From Gracilariopsis chorda (lineage: Eukaryota; Rhodophyta; Florideophyceae; Gracilariales; Gracilariaceae): a stretch of DNA of 40,103 bases. The stretch lies in NCBI GenBank assembly GCA_003194525.1, contig NBIV01000430.1:1-40103 (forward strand), given 5' to 3'. The notes beneath the pieces were generated by a model. The model was not told the origin of the DNA and did not search any database. It saw only the letters and a list, made by a program, of their open reading frames with translations. The translations under genes and the position numbers were made by a program. Of the stretch, positions 20,582 through 31,463 are shown piece after piece. Each line of letters opens with the position of its first letter. Position 1 is the stretch's first letter.

Positions 20582-23500
20582 ATGGATGTTGCCACGGGTA
20601 TAGCAGCTGCTGCAAGCGTGGTGAAAGTGCTAAGTGAGCTCGACAAATTAGTTGGAAGACTCGTTGTGCGTAGTAATGTCGCGCAGGATAATGCTGAAAC
20701 TCTTCATCGATTGGATCAGTTGTACAAAGACGCGGCTAATGTACTACAGGCACCTGAGCACATTCCGAGCACCAACTTTATCATAACCGATAGACTTGGC
20801 CATTTTGAGACACTTTTGCAACAAAACGCCGAGAAGCTCGAAGAATGGCGTACGAGTGTAGAAACAGGCACTTTCATGAATAGAGTTCAACGAATGAAAC
20901 AAATCCTTGACAAGTGCGAAAAGGATGCCACGGAATTCTACCAGTTTTTGATGGAACATGTATCTCCAGCTATTAACGAAGAGGACAATGCACAACCTGG
21001 AATATACGCACGAGACAACAACGTTCCACGAAACCCACCCCGATTGACGCAAGATTATGACAATCCCAATACTTGCGAAGGACGGCTCAGAGCATCCATT
21101 CTGGACCCAAGTAGCAGACAAGTAATCGCTGTTGTGGCCTCAGGGAAGGGAGGGGTTGGCAAGACGTGCGCCATGCGCGGACTAGCTTGGGAACCCCGCA
21201 TTCGCGAACGATTTTCTGGTGGTACGCTGTACATACAGCTTGGAAATGATTCAGATATATCCACTGTAATCAAAGGGATCGCACGAGTCGTGGATCGCAC
21301 GGGGAACGCGAGTTTGGCAAAAACGATTGCAAGAATCAGACTTCTTCAAGACGCAGCCGACAAAGCATCAAACTGGTTCCGGCCACATACGTGTCTCCTG
21401 CTAATAGATGACATTTGGTGGGAAAACGGAATTGACATCGAAGTTCTCAGAGTTCTTTGCCAAATGCTGAACGAAGAAAGCCGCATAGTATTTACCTCGA
21501 GAGACAGACGGTTTTTGGAGGGTGCCGATTCAGAGATAGAATTTAAGGAGACAGAAGCACGAAGCGTCCTAGCACGGAGGATGCTAATGACGCACGCAGG
21601 CTTTGAGGGCGGGACTGAGCTTGGAGAGAAAAATGAGGCAGCCGTTGGAGCTATTCTTGACATGTGCCAAGGGCTTCCTCTTGCGCTTGGTATTGCAGGC
21701 GCTTCTGTTCGAAGCATCCTGGGCACGAAGCGTGCAGATCAGGGACAAGACGCGTGGTCTGATTTCCATGAAGATTTGTTGTCGAAGCGGAAGAATTTGC
21801 TTAATACCTCGCACGAGAAGAACAAGCTGCCGAATATTGTGGATATTTCTCTTGAAGTGTTGGAGAAGAGCAGTGACGGTAGAAGCTACCAGCAGCTTTT
21901 CAAGGCTTTGTGTGTTATTCAAAAACAACAGACGGTGCCGATTCGTATGCTTCAGAAGTTGTGGGATTTGAATCAGATTGACGAAGCCAAAGAAGTTGTG
22001 CAAAAGTTTTGTACGGTGTCGATTGTGCAAAAATGTACGGATGGCAGCACTTGCATACAGCTGCATGACTTGATACTGGATATTGCCGTTGACAGAGCAT
22101 CCGAACAGTTCGAGACTCAAAAGTACTTCCGAACCCTGGTCTGCAACTACATCCCAAGTGAAGAGAGAATGAATGCGCCATCGAATGATCCGGAGACTAC
22201 AGAAGAGCAGGATACTGGAGTTTGTGTTGGTAAGATATCTAAGCGAATGATTCTGCAACTATTCTGTTGCATGCCAGGCCCAGGCAGTGATACTGAGCCG
22301 GTTGATTCCACGCGAGTAGACACGCATCCCGTCAGCGTGTTCCAAAAGTGGTGGGACACTGCAGATGATGCATACTTGCACGACAACCTCTGCCGAGTAC
22401 TTAGGGAAGCAGGATACGCTAACGAACTGATTTGGTTACTATCGAAACCGCAATGGATTGTGATGCGGCTGTTGCACGGCGGAATCTACGCTGTCGAACA
22501 AGATCTAGAGCACGGCAAAGCTATTGCGCGATACAAGGCACCCAAGGAGGAGAAGATGCTAAAGTTTCTGGAAGCGGTGGGCAAAGCAGCGCGCATGAGC
22601 TGTACATTTGTGGAGGACAACCCTTATGAAGTATGGTTCCAGATGTACGGGCGTCTGGTGTGGTACGCGAAGGGATGCAACAGAACGCAAACATTTATCG
22701 ACGAATTAGAACAGTGCGCGCGGAAACCATGGGCCAAACCCTCTGAACGCTTTCTTCAACCCGCTGGAGGGCCGGGCATGGGTTTGGTGAGCTGCCCTGG
22801 TACGGTACTTTGTGCATCTGAACACGATGATCGTTTGGTTTTCTTGTGGTACACAGACTCTGAAAACGTCTGTGTGACGCGGTACAACCCGAAAACTGGG
22901 GTCCGTTCTACGCACAAGCTCCGATCCGAAGAAGGGACGGCACGCTTTTCAGGCTATACACAATCCGCCGCGTTTTCGTCGGACAGGAAAAAGGTATCCA
23001 CCGGTCATGAAACTGGAAAAACTGTGATTTGGGACCTGCAAACAGGATTCATGGAACGAGTTCTCGACGGCCACACGGGCGCGGTGTGGTGTGTGGCGTT
23101 CAGCGCGGATAGCACTCGGGTGGTGTCCGGGTCACAGGACCGCACTGTGCGACTATGGGACGCGCGCAGCGGAGAGGCGGTGGCGCAGGCTCTCGTCGGT
23201 CACACGGGTGCGGTGTGGTGTGTGGCGTTCAGCGCGGATGGCACTCGGGTGGTGTCCGGGTCAGACGACCGCACTGTGCGACTGTGGGACGCGCGCAGCG
23301 GAGAGGCGGTGGCGCAGGCTCTCGTCGGTCACACGGGTGCGGTGTGGTGTGTGGCGTTCAGCGCGGATGGCACTCGGGTGGTGTCCGGGTCATACGACGG
23401 CACTGTGCGACTGTGGGACGTGCGCAGCGGAGAGGCGGTGGCGCAGGCTCTCGTCGGTCACACGGACGCGGTGATGTGTGTGGCGTTCAGCGCGGATGGC

Positions 23501-24418
23501 ACTCGAGTGGTGTCCGGGTCATACGACCGCACTGTCCGACTGTGGGACGCGCGCAGCGGAGAGGCGGTGGCGCAGGCTCTCGTCGGTCACACGGGTGCGG
23601 TGTGGTGTGTGGCGTTCAGCGCGGATGGCACTCGGGTGGTGTCCGGGTCATACGACGGCACTGTGCGACTGTGGGACGCGCGCAGCGGAGAGGCGGTGGC
23701 GCAGGCTCTCGTCGGTCACACGTCGGCGGTGTGGTGTGTGGCGTTCAGCGCGGATGGCACTCGAATGGTGTCCGGGTCACAGGACCGCACTGTGCGACTG
23801 TGGGACGTGCGCAGCGGAGAGGCGCAGGCTCTCGTCGGTCACACGGGCGCGGTGTGGTGTGTGGCGTTCAGCGCGGATGGCACTCGGGTAGTGTCCGGGT
23901 CGCTCGACTGCACTGTGCGACTGTGGGACGCGCGCAGCGGAGAGGCGGTGACGCAGGCTCTCGTCGGTCACACGGGCGTGGTGGTGTGTGTGGCGTTCAG
24001 CGCGGATGGCACTCGAGCGGTGTCCGGGTCACTCGACGGCACTGTGCGACTGTGGGACGCGCGCAGCGGAGAGGCGGTAAGCGCCGCGCTGCCGCACGGC
24101 CAACGTGTCACACGTGTTGCAGTGGATGCGCATGGGCTGTGCGTGGTGTCCTTCGCTTTCGGTGGTGTCGGGAAGCTGTGGGACGTGCCTCGGGGGGCAT
24201 GCGTGATGACGTCGCGCGACGCCGCGTGGGAGTCGACGCTCGACGCGCTGGTGCTCAAATGGTCCACACGTGATGGTGCTACTACCCGAATAGCTGAGCG
24301 AGATGCAGAGGGCTGCGAGATTGTGCTGGCAACGCCGGAAGGAGAAGTGACTCACTTTGGCGATCGTTGGTGCTCCCTACAGAGTGGCTTTTCTGAGTTC
24401 TGTGAAGTAAAACACTAA
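20582..24418 (+). CDS. NLR/STAND receptor: helical N-terminus, NB-ARC, WD40 propeller
   Basis: A 1278-residue single-exon protein of the signal-transducing ATPase (NLR) class: WD40 ligand sensing, nucleotide-switched assembly, and an N-terminal effector. Residues 1-135 are helical and Leu/Lys-rich, perhaps a helical-bundle or coiled-coil effector. NB-ARC spans about 170-510: Walker A GKGGVGKT at 188-195, Walker B CLLLIDDIW at 271-279, sensor RIVFTSRD at 301-308, GLPLAL at 364-369, and L-H-D at 494-496 in place of M-H-D. A helical linker at about 585-640 (LREAGYANELIWLLSKPQWI) resembles the one in Apaf-1-type proteins. WD40 repeats fill about 780-1215, eight of them nearly identical (830-1170). 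No signal peptide or membrane segment, so it is likely cytosolic. All ATPase motifs are present and there is no internal stop, so it looks functional. The natural ligand is unknown. Confidence 0.93.
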   Translation: MDVATGIAAAASVVKVLSELDKLVGRLVVRSNVAQDNAETLHRLDQLYKDAANVLQAPEHIPSTNFIITDRLGHFETLLQQNAEKLEEWRTSVETGTFMNRVQRMKQILDKCEKDATEFYQFLMEHVSPAINEEDNAQPGIYARDNNVPRNPPRLTQDYDNPNTCEGRLRASILDPSSRQVIAVVASGKGGVGKTCAMRGLAWEPRIRERFSGGTLYIQLGNDSDISTVIKGIARVVDRTGNASLAKTIARIRLLQDAADKASNWFRPHTCLLLIDDIWWENGIDIEVLRVLCQMLNEESRIVFTSRDRRFLEGADSEIEFKETEARSVLARRMLMTHAGFEGGTELGEKNEAAVGAILDMCQGLPLALGIAGASVRSILGTKRADQGQDAWSDFHEDLLSKRKNLLNTSHEKNKLPNIVDISLEVLEKSSDGRSYQQLFKALCVIQKQQTVPIRMLQKLWDLNQIDEAKEVVQKFCTVSIVQKCTDGSTCIQLHDLILDIAVDRASEQFETQKYFRTLVCNYIPSEERMNAPSNDPETTEEQDTGVCVGKISKRMILQLFCCMPGPGSDTEPVDSTRVDTHPVSVFQKWWDTADDAYLHDNLCRVLREAGYANELIWLLSKPQWIVMRLLHGGIYAVEQDLEHGKAIARYKAPKEEKMLKFLEAVGKAARMSCTFVEDNPYEVWFQMYGRLVWYAKGCNRTQTFIDELEQCARKPWAKPSERFLQPAGGPGMGLVSCPGTVLCASEHDDRLVFLWYTDSENVCVTRYNPKTGVRSTHKLRSEEGTARFSGYTQSAAFSSDRKKVSTGHETGKTVIWDLQTGFMERVLDGHTGAVWCVAFSADSTRVVSGSQDRTVRLWDARSGEAVAQALVGHTGAVWCVAFSADGTRVVSGSDDRTVRLWDARSGEAVAQALVGHTGAVWCVAFSADGTRVVSGSYDGTVRLWDVRSGEAVAQALVGHTDAVMCVAFSADGTRVVSGSYDRTVRLWDARSGEAVAQALVGHTGAVWCVAFSADGTRVVSGSYDGTVRLWDARSGEAVAQALVGHTSAVWCVAFSADGTRMVSGSQDRTVRLWDVRSGEAQALVGHTGAVWCVAFSADGTRVVSGSLDCTVRLWDARSGEAVTQALVGHTGVVVCVAFSADGTRAVSGSLDGTVRLWDARSGEAVSAALPHGQRVTRVAVDAHGLCVVSFAFGGVGKLWDVPRGACVMTSRDAAWESTLDALVLKWSTRDGATTRIAERDAEGCEIVLATPEGEVTHFGDRWCSLQSGFSEFCEVKH
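23069..24094 (+). repeat. Eight tandem 129-bp WD40-coding repeats
   Basis: Units start at 23069, 23198, 23327, 23456, 23585, 23714, 23837 and 23966. All are 129 bp except the sixth (123 bp, two codons shorter) and the last, which drifts at its end. Each codes one WD repeat, from GHT to the end of SGEAVAQALV. Units are almost identical in DNA. Differences concentrate in a few codons: the residue after GHT (G/D/S), the one before CVAFSAD (W/M/V), the two around the Asp of SGS-x-D-x-T (Q/D/Y/L and R/G/C), and A/V after WD. Degenerate WD repeats flank the array on both sides. Confidence 0.95.
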
Positions 24419-25364
24419 ATGTAGTTTTAACTGTCTTTACAACATTCTTGCAAATTCAGTAAAACATTAAAAATATTGAGTTGTATTTCATTAAATATGA
24501 TATCCTGAACGCAACTCGTCGTAACAAACACGCAGTGCCTGTGCGCAGCGAGGTCGTTTGCGCTACATAGCTGTTCCACCATGGCTCAAAGTCCCCATTT
24601 ACCTCTCGTGTGCCATGCGAGAGACGATGTGTGTCACGCCTACCCTTTAGGCATCTGACACTGTTCGCAACTCCATTTGTGCGCTCTTTTCTGGCCCACA
24701 GCATAAACGTGACTTCCTGCAACCTGCGGTTGAGCTGGTTATCAGCTTCTCTGTCAATCCTTGTACCAAGACAATGCCCATGTACAAACACAATAGGCTT
24801 CTATGCCCACTTGTAATACGATTAGTACGAATCATGTAAATTTTGCTCGATCCAGTGTGGCCTCCTTCCCAAGAGGAGGCCGACAACTCTCTGAGCTTTA
24901 TAGTGTACGAGAATGTAGCAACCTAGTGCTCAAGAGAGCTTGTACTAATTACCACGGAGATAACGTCGACCAGCGAGTCTCTATCTACGGTTGTAGCCGT
25001 ATCATGGCGAATTGGCCTTTGTTCTTTTGTTTGTATTCCGCAAGTTGATTTGAGGTACAAAGAATCAAGAGATCGCTACAGTCCGACTCAGGTCGTCTTT
25101 TTGATAATTTGATAAAATGCAGTCCTCTATATCCAAGTCAGAAAGAAGATCGCTCTATGAAAGATCCTGGCACTCAGAAAAACATGGTACCGAAGTGAAT
25201 ACAGTCTGAGAGCTGGCGAGCTCCTCACTCCGGTCGCCACTGTCAGTTGAGGTATACTAATTGTTCCAGTCTTCAGGATGAACGGTGTCACCATGAGATA
25301 TGTCGTGCTGACATTTCAACCGACACTAGAACTGACAGTACGACTGGTGCATATATGAAGAAGT
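24419..25364. other. No gene; 3' flank of the NLR gene
   Basis: Just after the NLR stop the sequence is A/T-rich, as in a 3' untranslated region, but no standard AATAAA was seen. A perfect hairpin GGCCTCC...GGAGGCC lies at 24859-24881. No open frame here resembles a protein. Confidence 0.5.
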
Positions 25365-25600
25365 GCAACTAAGTTGCTGACAATAGCATAGTAGTACGTG
25401 GTTTAGCTTTATTGTACGTGGTAGCGCGCCGTGTAGAGAGCATCTTCGCAGTAGGAGAGGCCGCGAGAGCTCTATATAAGAGCTCGCGGAGCGATCAGTA
25501 AAGAAAGAACGACGGCCAGGCGCCTGGTTGAAGCTCTCTGCGCCTCCCTCCTCTCCCATCATCACAAGATACACCTCCGTTACAACCATTCTTAAAAAGA
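25365..25600 (+). promoter_or_regulatory. Possible core promoter or solitary LTR fragment with TATA box
   Basis: CTATATAAG at 25472-25480 lies between near-complementary arms (CGAGAGCTC and GAGCTCGCG). Upstream, GTACGTGGT occurs twice (about 25393 and 25416). The segment starts near TGCTGACAATAG and ends near CTCCGTTACA, which would suit a short Ty1/Copia-type LTR, but I found no matching target duplication and no second copy. No gene follows directly. Confidence 0.3.
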
Positions 25601-27408
25601 CTGTGGAACAGCGTCGGAGACCTGTTTTTTAGGCTTTATTCATCCGTTGTGTGTTCCATATCCCTTTAATCTTTCTATCGAAGGTCCTGATTAAGTTATA
25701 CTTATCTACAGAATGTCACGGATCACTACTGTAGGGCGTCTGTTAGTTCAAGATCAAAGCCAGCAGATCCGGTGTACTCAGCAAACATTAAGTTCCTAGT
25801 ACGTGTGTTTTCAAGGGCGAAGGCCCCGGAGTAACCAGTCGTAGAATCGATACTTTTCCGCGTTATTTCAGAGGCGAAATCCTCGAAGTAATCGCCAGTA
25901 AAGCCAAATGATATCCAATGACAGTTTGTTTATGTTGAGTGTACTCTTCTTCTTTTCCATTTCTTGAATAGCCACTACAATCAAGGCCAGTCCGTTGCGA
26001 AATGCCTAGTCTCCAGCACTAGCATAGAGTACTCAAATTCTTGGCGCAGGCACCATTTTTGTAGAACAAGATGAGCTGTACATTTCCATGTATCTTCGCG
26101 CTCTGTTCTCTCCGAATATCCCGCATATGCATATATTTTCACACGTGATGCTACGCGTTCTGCGACGAGTCTCCTATGATGAAGGGAATTTGTACGCTGG
26201 CTTGGCGCACCGCAATACTAAAGATCCTTCTTTCTTTGCCATTCAAAAGACAAATACGGTCCAAGCAAAGTCCCGAGACCCGTTCATTCCGCGCAATGCA
26301 TTGTTCTTAATGTTATCCGCACCGATCCAACCCAACCTCCGCCAGATACTACCTGACAGTTGTTACAACACCTCACCTCCAACCATGTCCATCATCACCA
26401 ACACGAGCAACAAATACAGCAGAAGAATCAATGTTTGGTACTGATGTTGATTCCAACGCCCAACGGTCTCTCCAATTAGAAAAAGCCAACAATTTCTCCA
26501 ATTCGATACGCCTCTAGTGAACTCTTGGCCATACGATTTGGGAACAGTGAGTACTCTCACTAACCATGAGCAATTCTAGTATACTTCCAAATGACAATGG
26601 TCGGATTCATGTTGGTATTGGCGCTTCGAGGGTTTCTTGGAGACAACGATACATCGTCTATTGCACTGGATATGTCCGCTTTTTTTCAATTCCCTTCAAT
26701 CCATAGAACGATCATTAAAAGCTCACTCTTTCAGGCTCAAGATCAGGAAGTGCATAACGCACCCACGAACCGGCGAGCTCATCTGTTGCTCTACTGGCGA
26801 TTTGATGGCAATCCTAAACGCCATCGTCTCCATTAGTCTCTAGCGATTCCGCAAAGTCGCTGCACGATCGCACTACGCTTCTGTTATATGTGTGCCCAGT
26901 GATAATCGTTTACTACATACATTGCTTGTTACGCCCAATCATATGATAAATTCAGTTTCACTAATGGGTATGGTTTACGCAGCCCTATGACGCACCGCGT
27001 GGATTTTCCGTTAGATTACCTGGGACAAAAATTCCGAGCCGCACTTGACGGTTGCCCGGGTGCATATGGCCATTATACTACGCAGGAACAAACACAATGT
27101 ACATAATAGTAAAGACAGGTATCGTTCCTGCCACACCACACACGTTTTGTTTTACATACATTAACTATTCTACTGTTCGTCTTTGACATACGGGCACATG
27201 GCCCAAGCCGAACCACAACAGACATGAAAAACTTCGTTCTTCGCGTTGAGCTGTCCCAGAAGGTGTTATTATTCCTCTTCGACCTCTCACAACGCAGCTC
27301 ATATTCACTGTCATCATGGCCATTTCCGAGATTGTCTTTGCTTCAGCGGTATTGGTGCTTCATGCGCTTGCAGAGTACCACGTGCCGAAAAAAGGAAAAG
27401 CGCTAAGC
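25601..27408. other. No convincing gene
   Basis: Several open frames of 60-118 codons occur (for example 26088-26444 and 26591-26836 on +). None has a recognisable domain, signal peptide or biased codon use. They may be chance or a very old transposon. Confidence 0.45.
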
Positions 27409-27422
27409 GTGTGTGTGTGTGT
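27409..27422. repeat. (GT)7 microsatellite
   Basis: Seven GT units. On the minus strand it is a (CA)n run 41 bp beyond the stop codon of the LINE reading frame, so it may be the simple-repeat 3' tail of that LINE. Confidence 0.7.
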
Positions 27423-27463
27423 TGATATGAGCTCGCGTCTCTAATTCCAAGACTACGGTAGGG

Positions 27464-28261
27464 TTACATTGAGAAGAACCCCTCTCTCTCTAGATATACC
27501 AACAGATTTTCTGGCCATGTCCTTACTATTGATTCGGCGTCAGAGCCCTGCCTCTCTTGGAGAGGCGGGAGCTCTTGACGCCGGGATGCCGCTCTTCGGC
27601 GGCATCTAAGAACGAAATGGTCTACATTATTAAGTATGTTGAGCCCACATCCGAGCGGGCAGAAACATTTCCTGTTGTTGAGAAGAGTGGATATTGGATG
27701 TAGCGTCGGAATGTGACCTGTAAATATCTGCGAAAGGGCTGTATGCGCCCTCCTTAGAGTCAATACCTTTGATAGTGTCTCTGGGACTTCGCTTACTGGC
27801 TCTGTGCTAGTAAGACGGAGGCGGGTTTTCTGTTTGACTTCCAGGAAGTCGATCTCTTTCCGGAGCTGTTGCGCTAAGGGGAGACCAAGGCTCTTCTTTG
27901 CAAATTCGTCGGCAGCTTCGTTTTGTGGTAACCGGTGTCCCGGTATCCAAACAATTTGACATTGGCAATAGTTCTTTATCAATGTCATGCATACAGAGAT
28001 GTCCTGTAGCTGGCGTCTTTGGCGTCGTTGGGACGTTTGCAAGCCTTGAACGAAGCTTTTCGGGTCTGTAGCAAATCTGATTGTCCCTCTCCAGCCACAG
28101 CAAACTTTCACAGCAATTTCGGATAGGGCTCGCCGGAACGCTGCTAGCTCTGCAGTGTACGAGCAGACCCCCATCCCATCTGGGACTATTCCTGTTTGAG
28201 GTTCGATTCTTCCTTTCCACCAGATTAAATAACCTCCCTCACCTACTGTTCCAACATGCTA
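27464..28261 (-). pseudogene. LINE (non-LTR retrotransposon) ORF2 C-terminus: RNase H and zinc motif, 5'-truncated
   Basis: The open part codes 236 residues and extends in frame to about 28261. It holds a retroelement-type RNase H: GGYLIWWKG, S-Y-T-A-E-L-A-A-F with the catalytic Glu, F-A-T-D with the second Asp, and WIPGH...NEAADEFAKK with the final His and Asp. After it comes a Cys/His motif, C-P-L-G-C ... H-F-V-L-R-C, typical of the end of LINE ORF2 proteins. The RT and endonuclease are absent and the first RNase H strand with its T-D-G-S is missing, so the copy is 5'-truncated, as is usual for LINEs. The short 3' region ends near a (CA)n run. Confidence 0.8.
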
Positions 28262-28850
28262 CGCGTGAAATCTAATGGACATCGAATCCGGGTGATCAAC
28301 TTGTTGGCGCTGCTCATGTTCGTGGGACTCGAAGTGCTCCTCCCTGTGTAAACGGTCGGAACGGACACGGCGGTGAACTCGGAGCAGAATTGCCTGAGGC
28401 TGTTTCGCAGAAATGTTTCCAGCACGGAGTCCGACATCATAGACAAATAGGCGAACCATGAGTTGGTATTCTTCGGGTGTCTGCGACCAGGATAGAATCA
28501 AACCATCTCGGTGTTGGGCGGGAGCTACAGTCTGGACGGCGGGTGGGTGCAATGCAAATAGGGAACTATGTTATCGTACCGACACTTCACAGTGTCTACG
28601 GAAATATTTACAGGTAGGGGGCTTGAGCAAAAGAAGTGCGATGAAATTCGTTGCGCCGGCATGTTCTTCGAGCAGGGCTAGATGTTCTTCTCGCATTCGC
28701 TGAACGTGACGGAGACCTTTCAAGGCACGGTTGCCGGCAGACGCAAAAATCTGTCGTACTCGCCCAGCGCAGAGGAGCTGGAGGTGATGACAGAGTTACT
28801 GCTGACACTATACCGCATGGGGATCTCTAACGAACACGAGCTGCGATGAA
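28256..28850 (+). pseudogene. Possible remnant of a membrane-anchored or secreted protein gene
   Basis: From the ATG at 28256 a frame codes a basic N-terminus followed by a hydrophobic segment (INLLALLMFVGLEVLLPV), then a TAA, then continues through isolated stops with several Asn-x-Ser/Thr sites (N-V-S-S, N-V-T-E, N-L-S-Y) and an Asp/Glu/Leu-rich helix near 28760-28840. This layout would suit a type II Golgi protein. I recognise no family, and the reverse strand is also partly open here, so the call is weak. Confidence 0.25.
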
Positions 28851-28928
28851 TCGTGTTCAGCGTGGTGAGGGAGCAGCGCTGCAGCATGATCACATTCTTG
28901 CGCAGACACTTGGGTACTGTGGGTATGG

Positions 28929-29444
28929 ATGCGGACGCTGACGGCGATGCTGTGCGCGCTGTCGATGATGGCGTTCGCGGTGGCACGGCTAGGGAAGGGG
29001 TGGGTGTTCTTCGACATGCGCGACCCGGCGCACTGGATCCGAAAAGCGTTGAGCGCGCATGCGCGCGGTGGCATCGCCACGGAGCTCGACGCCGCGACCG
29101 TGAAGCTGTACGGCAGCGGGGCGCAGCGAGAGGTGCGGGTGGTTGGCCGTACCGAACCTGCCTGTGCGCATGCAAGCAGGGATGAAGACCCGTACGCGAA
29201 ACTTGGACAGGGCACCTCACGGCCGATTCACGGCATGCAGAATCGCGGCGCTCGGCTTTTGTGCTGCGGGCATCTGAGTGCAGCTCGCGTAGCTTCACTT
29301 GACGTCAGCTCGGCAGAGAGCGCCGCACGCTCAGATTGCGCGCTCGTCACTCCCCGCGACGCACCACCCGAGACATATCTCGCCCACGCTCCTTGCCCGC
29401 CGCGCGCGTACCGCGCGCCGTCATGGCACCGTCGTCGCCGATAA
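28929..29444 (+). CDS. Hypothetical protein with a possible signal peptide
   Basis: A 171-codon frame whose first 19 residues (MRTLTAMLCALSMMAFAVA) look like a signal peptide. The next 80 residues (GKGWVFFDMRDPAHWIRK and on) are protein-like. The last 70 are Ala/Arg/Pro-rich and overlap what looks like the upstream region of the multicopper oxidase gene, so the true end may be earlier or spliced. No family recognised. It may be a broken gene or chance in GC-rich DNA. Confidence 0.3.
   Translation: MRTLTAMLCALSMMAFAVARLGKGWVFFDMRDPAHWIRKALSAHARGGIATELDAATVKLYGSGAQREVRVVGRTEPACAHASRDEDPYAKLGQGTSRPIHGMQNRGARLLCCGHLSAARVASLDVSSAESAARSDCALVTPRDAPPETYLAHAPCPPRAYRAPSWHRRRR
29300..29307. promoter_or_regulatory. 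TGACGTCA palindrome upstream of the oxidase gene
   Basis: A perfect CRE-type octamer, the classic binding site of bZIP factors, 162 bp before the ATG at 29469. It may be part of the ancestral promoter, but an 8-bp match can also be chance. Confidence 0.3.
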
Positions 29445-30977
29445 GCCGCGCCCCACCCGCACAACACAATGCGTCCGCCCTCCGTCCCGCCCCGACCCGC
29501 GCTGCTATCGCTGCTGCTGCTGCTCGCCGCGTTGCTTGCGTACGCCGCCACGCGCTAGTACCACCTCTCCGTCCACCCCGCGCGCTGTGATTGCCATCCT
29601 CCCTCGCCACGCTCCAGCGGTTTGATAAACCGCTGCATGGCCATCCCGCTCGCCACCGACCAGCGTCTCTTCGTTAGCGCGGCCTCCTTCCCCGCTCTCC
29701 CCTTCACGCCCAGCTCTGTGTACCCCAAGCTCGTGTTCCGTCAGTGCACCAGTAATTTCAGGGATGCCGGTTGCTCGCTTCAACGAGCTGTTCGCCGTGC
29801 TATGGATGGGCGACGAGAATGTTGGCGGCGAGGATGGCAATGAGGCTGAGAGTATTCTCATGCACTCCGTTAATGGCCGCATGGTCTGCGCGCTGCCCGC
29901 GTTTGAGACGGGCGCGCCTTTATCTCGGAGCAGTGGATAATGAGGTCGACATGCATACCGCGCATGTGCACGGGCTCGTGGGCGTCTCGGCGCGCACGAG
30001 GACTCTGTTAGTTTGCTGCCGGGGTCCCACGGTCGTATCAAAGACCATCTGCATACCGGCATACAGGCATTGTTGGGGGTGCCTCTAAGCGCTTCGGCGC
30101 TCGCGGTGCGAGCGTCTGCGCCGTTTTTGCCCAGGCGACGGCACGTATACTATGTGCGTGGGGAAGCTGTTGTGTGGGATTATGTGCCGTTTGGACGCAA
30201 CAGCTGTGACCGCAAGCCGTTCGCTAAGGATGAGCTCATTTCTGTGGATGATCGCTTTGAGATCGATGTTGCGGATAATGTTACAGCGTTTGCTATCTGC
30301 TCCAGGTGTGTCAAGACGCGCTTCGTGGATTATACGGACCGCACTTTATCAAAGCGTATCACAAGAGATGGTGCCGATGCGCACCTCGGGTTGATGGGTC
30401 CAGTGCTTCACGGGCGAGTGGGCCAGGCAATTATCATTCACTTTCGCAATAATGCTTCGGAGCCTGTCTCTATGCATCCGCACGACGGCAGCTCGCATCG
30501 GGAGAAGCGGGATGATAGTATTGCACCAGGTGGCAGCTACATATACCGCTGCCACGTGCCGTTGCGTGCGGGCCCGGGGCCAGGTAGGAGGTAAGTACAA
30601 AGCTGTGAATTTACCACAGCCATCGCAGCGAGATTATGGATACGCATGCTGGCTTGTGTGGCGTGATTGTTGTGGTGGGCAGCGACGCCGAGTATGATGG
30701 AAAGTCGTTGTTCCCGGCCGATGATACCACCGAGGTGTTTTTGCATATGTGCGCTATGAATGAAGCTGACAACTTCCACTTTGAACGCAATGTGCTACGA
30801 AGCCAGCGAAACAGGTGTCTCACAGATGAGCAGCTGAAGGCGCTGATGGAGAACGAGGACTTTGAGGTGTCCAAATTGTGCATTTTGTTACCGACTTTGT
30901 TTACTGCAATGGACCCAGCATCAATCTTGCGAAAGGCCAACCTACGTGCTTCTACTTTTACGATCTGGGCACTGAAG

Positions 30978-31084
30978 GTATGATCCATTTCTCTTTGCGC
31001 CAACCCGGAGTTGGATGCGTTCTACTAACCTTTCTTGTGTGTGTTTGTGTTTCTTCTACGTGCGTGTCGCTGCGTTCTTTACAG
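30978..31084 (+). other. Spliceosomal intron in the oxidase pseudogene
   Basis: A 107-bp intron GTATGATCC...TTCTTTACAG, with TACTAAC at about 31022, a match to the strict branch-point consensus, and a pyrimidine-rich 3' end. Joining the flanks restores the frame from DLGTE to DLHTPM, the expected order in this family. The signals are still perfect although the gene is broken. Confidence 0.8.
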
Positions 31085-31463
31085 TTGACCTCCACACGCC
31101 AATGATCGGCATTTAGGTTTTGCGGCTCGACGTGGAAACCAGTTGCGGCTCTGGCACTCTTCTGGCCCGCTCCTTTTCAAGCGCGCTTGTCTTCCCACGT
31201 CACAGGGAGCTGGACGAACTGGGATGCAACTTGAATGACCACGTCATCGCAGGCGTACGGGCCCTGTATTACGTCAGGGTCATTCTTGACGTAAACGATC
31301 TCGATCCGGATGACGTCGATGTGTGTGTGTTTTCGGGCACGTGTCTCTGATTCCGACCCAGCGGTATTAACTTTCTAGAAGTAGAACGCAAATAATCTAT
31401 TCGACGGCTAAATTCCCCTAATAGACCCAATCGCATATCCATTTGGCTTCCTCATCCGGCGTA

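Noticed and set aside
23069..24094. Direct repeats considered as a CRISPR-like array
   Set aside because: Units are contiguous, without spacers, and code WD40 repeats in frame.
23155..24273. Long 372-codon frame (and others) overlapping the NLR WD40 array in other frames
   Set aside because: A by-product of GC-rich 129-bp repeats whose unit length is a multiple of three; the Arg/Gly-rich product is not protein-like and the NLR frame explains the DNA.
25365..25600. Full Copia-type LTR with target duplication
   Set aside because: Only a TATA box and plausible ends are visible; no 5-bp duplication or second copy was found, so it is listed only as a weak candidate.
30593..30621. GTAAGT...CACAG considered as a 29-bp intron in the oxidase gene
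   Set aside because: A continuous alternative frame through the same bases gives the conserved Y-H-S-H region, with a TGA where the family has Trp. A frameshift plus nonsense change explains it better than an implausibly short intron.
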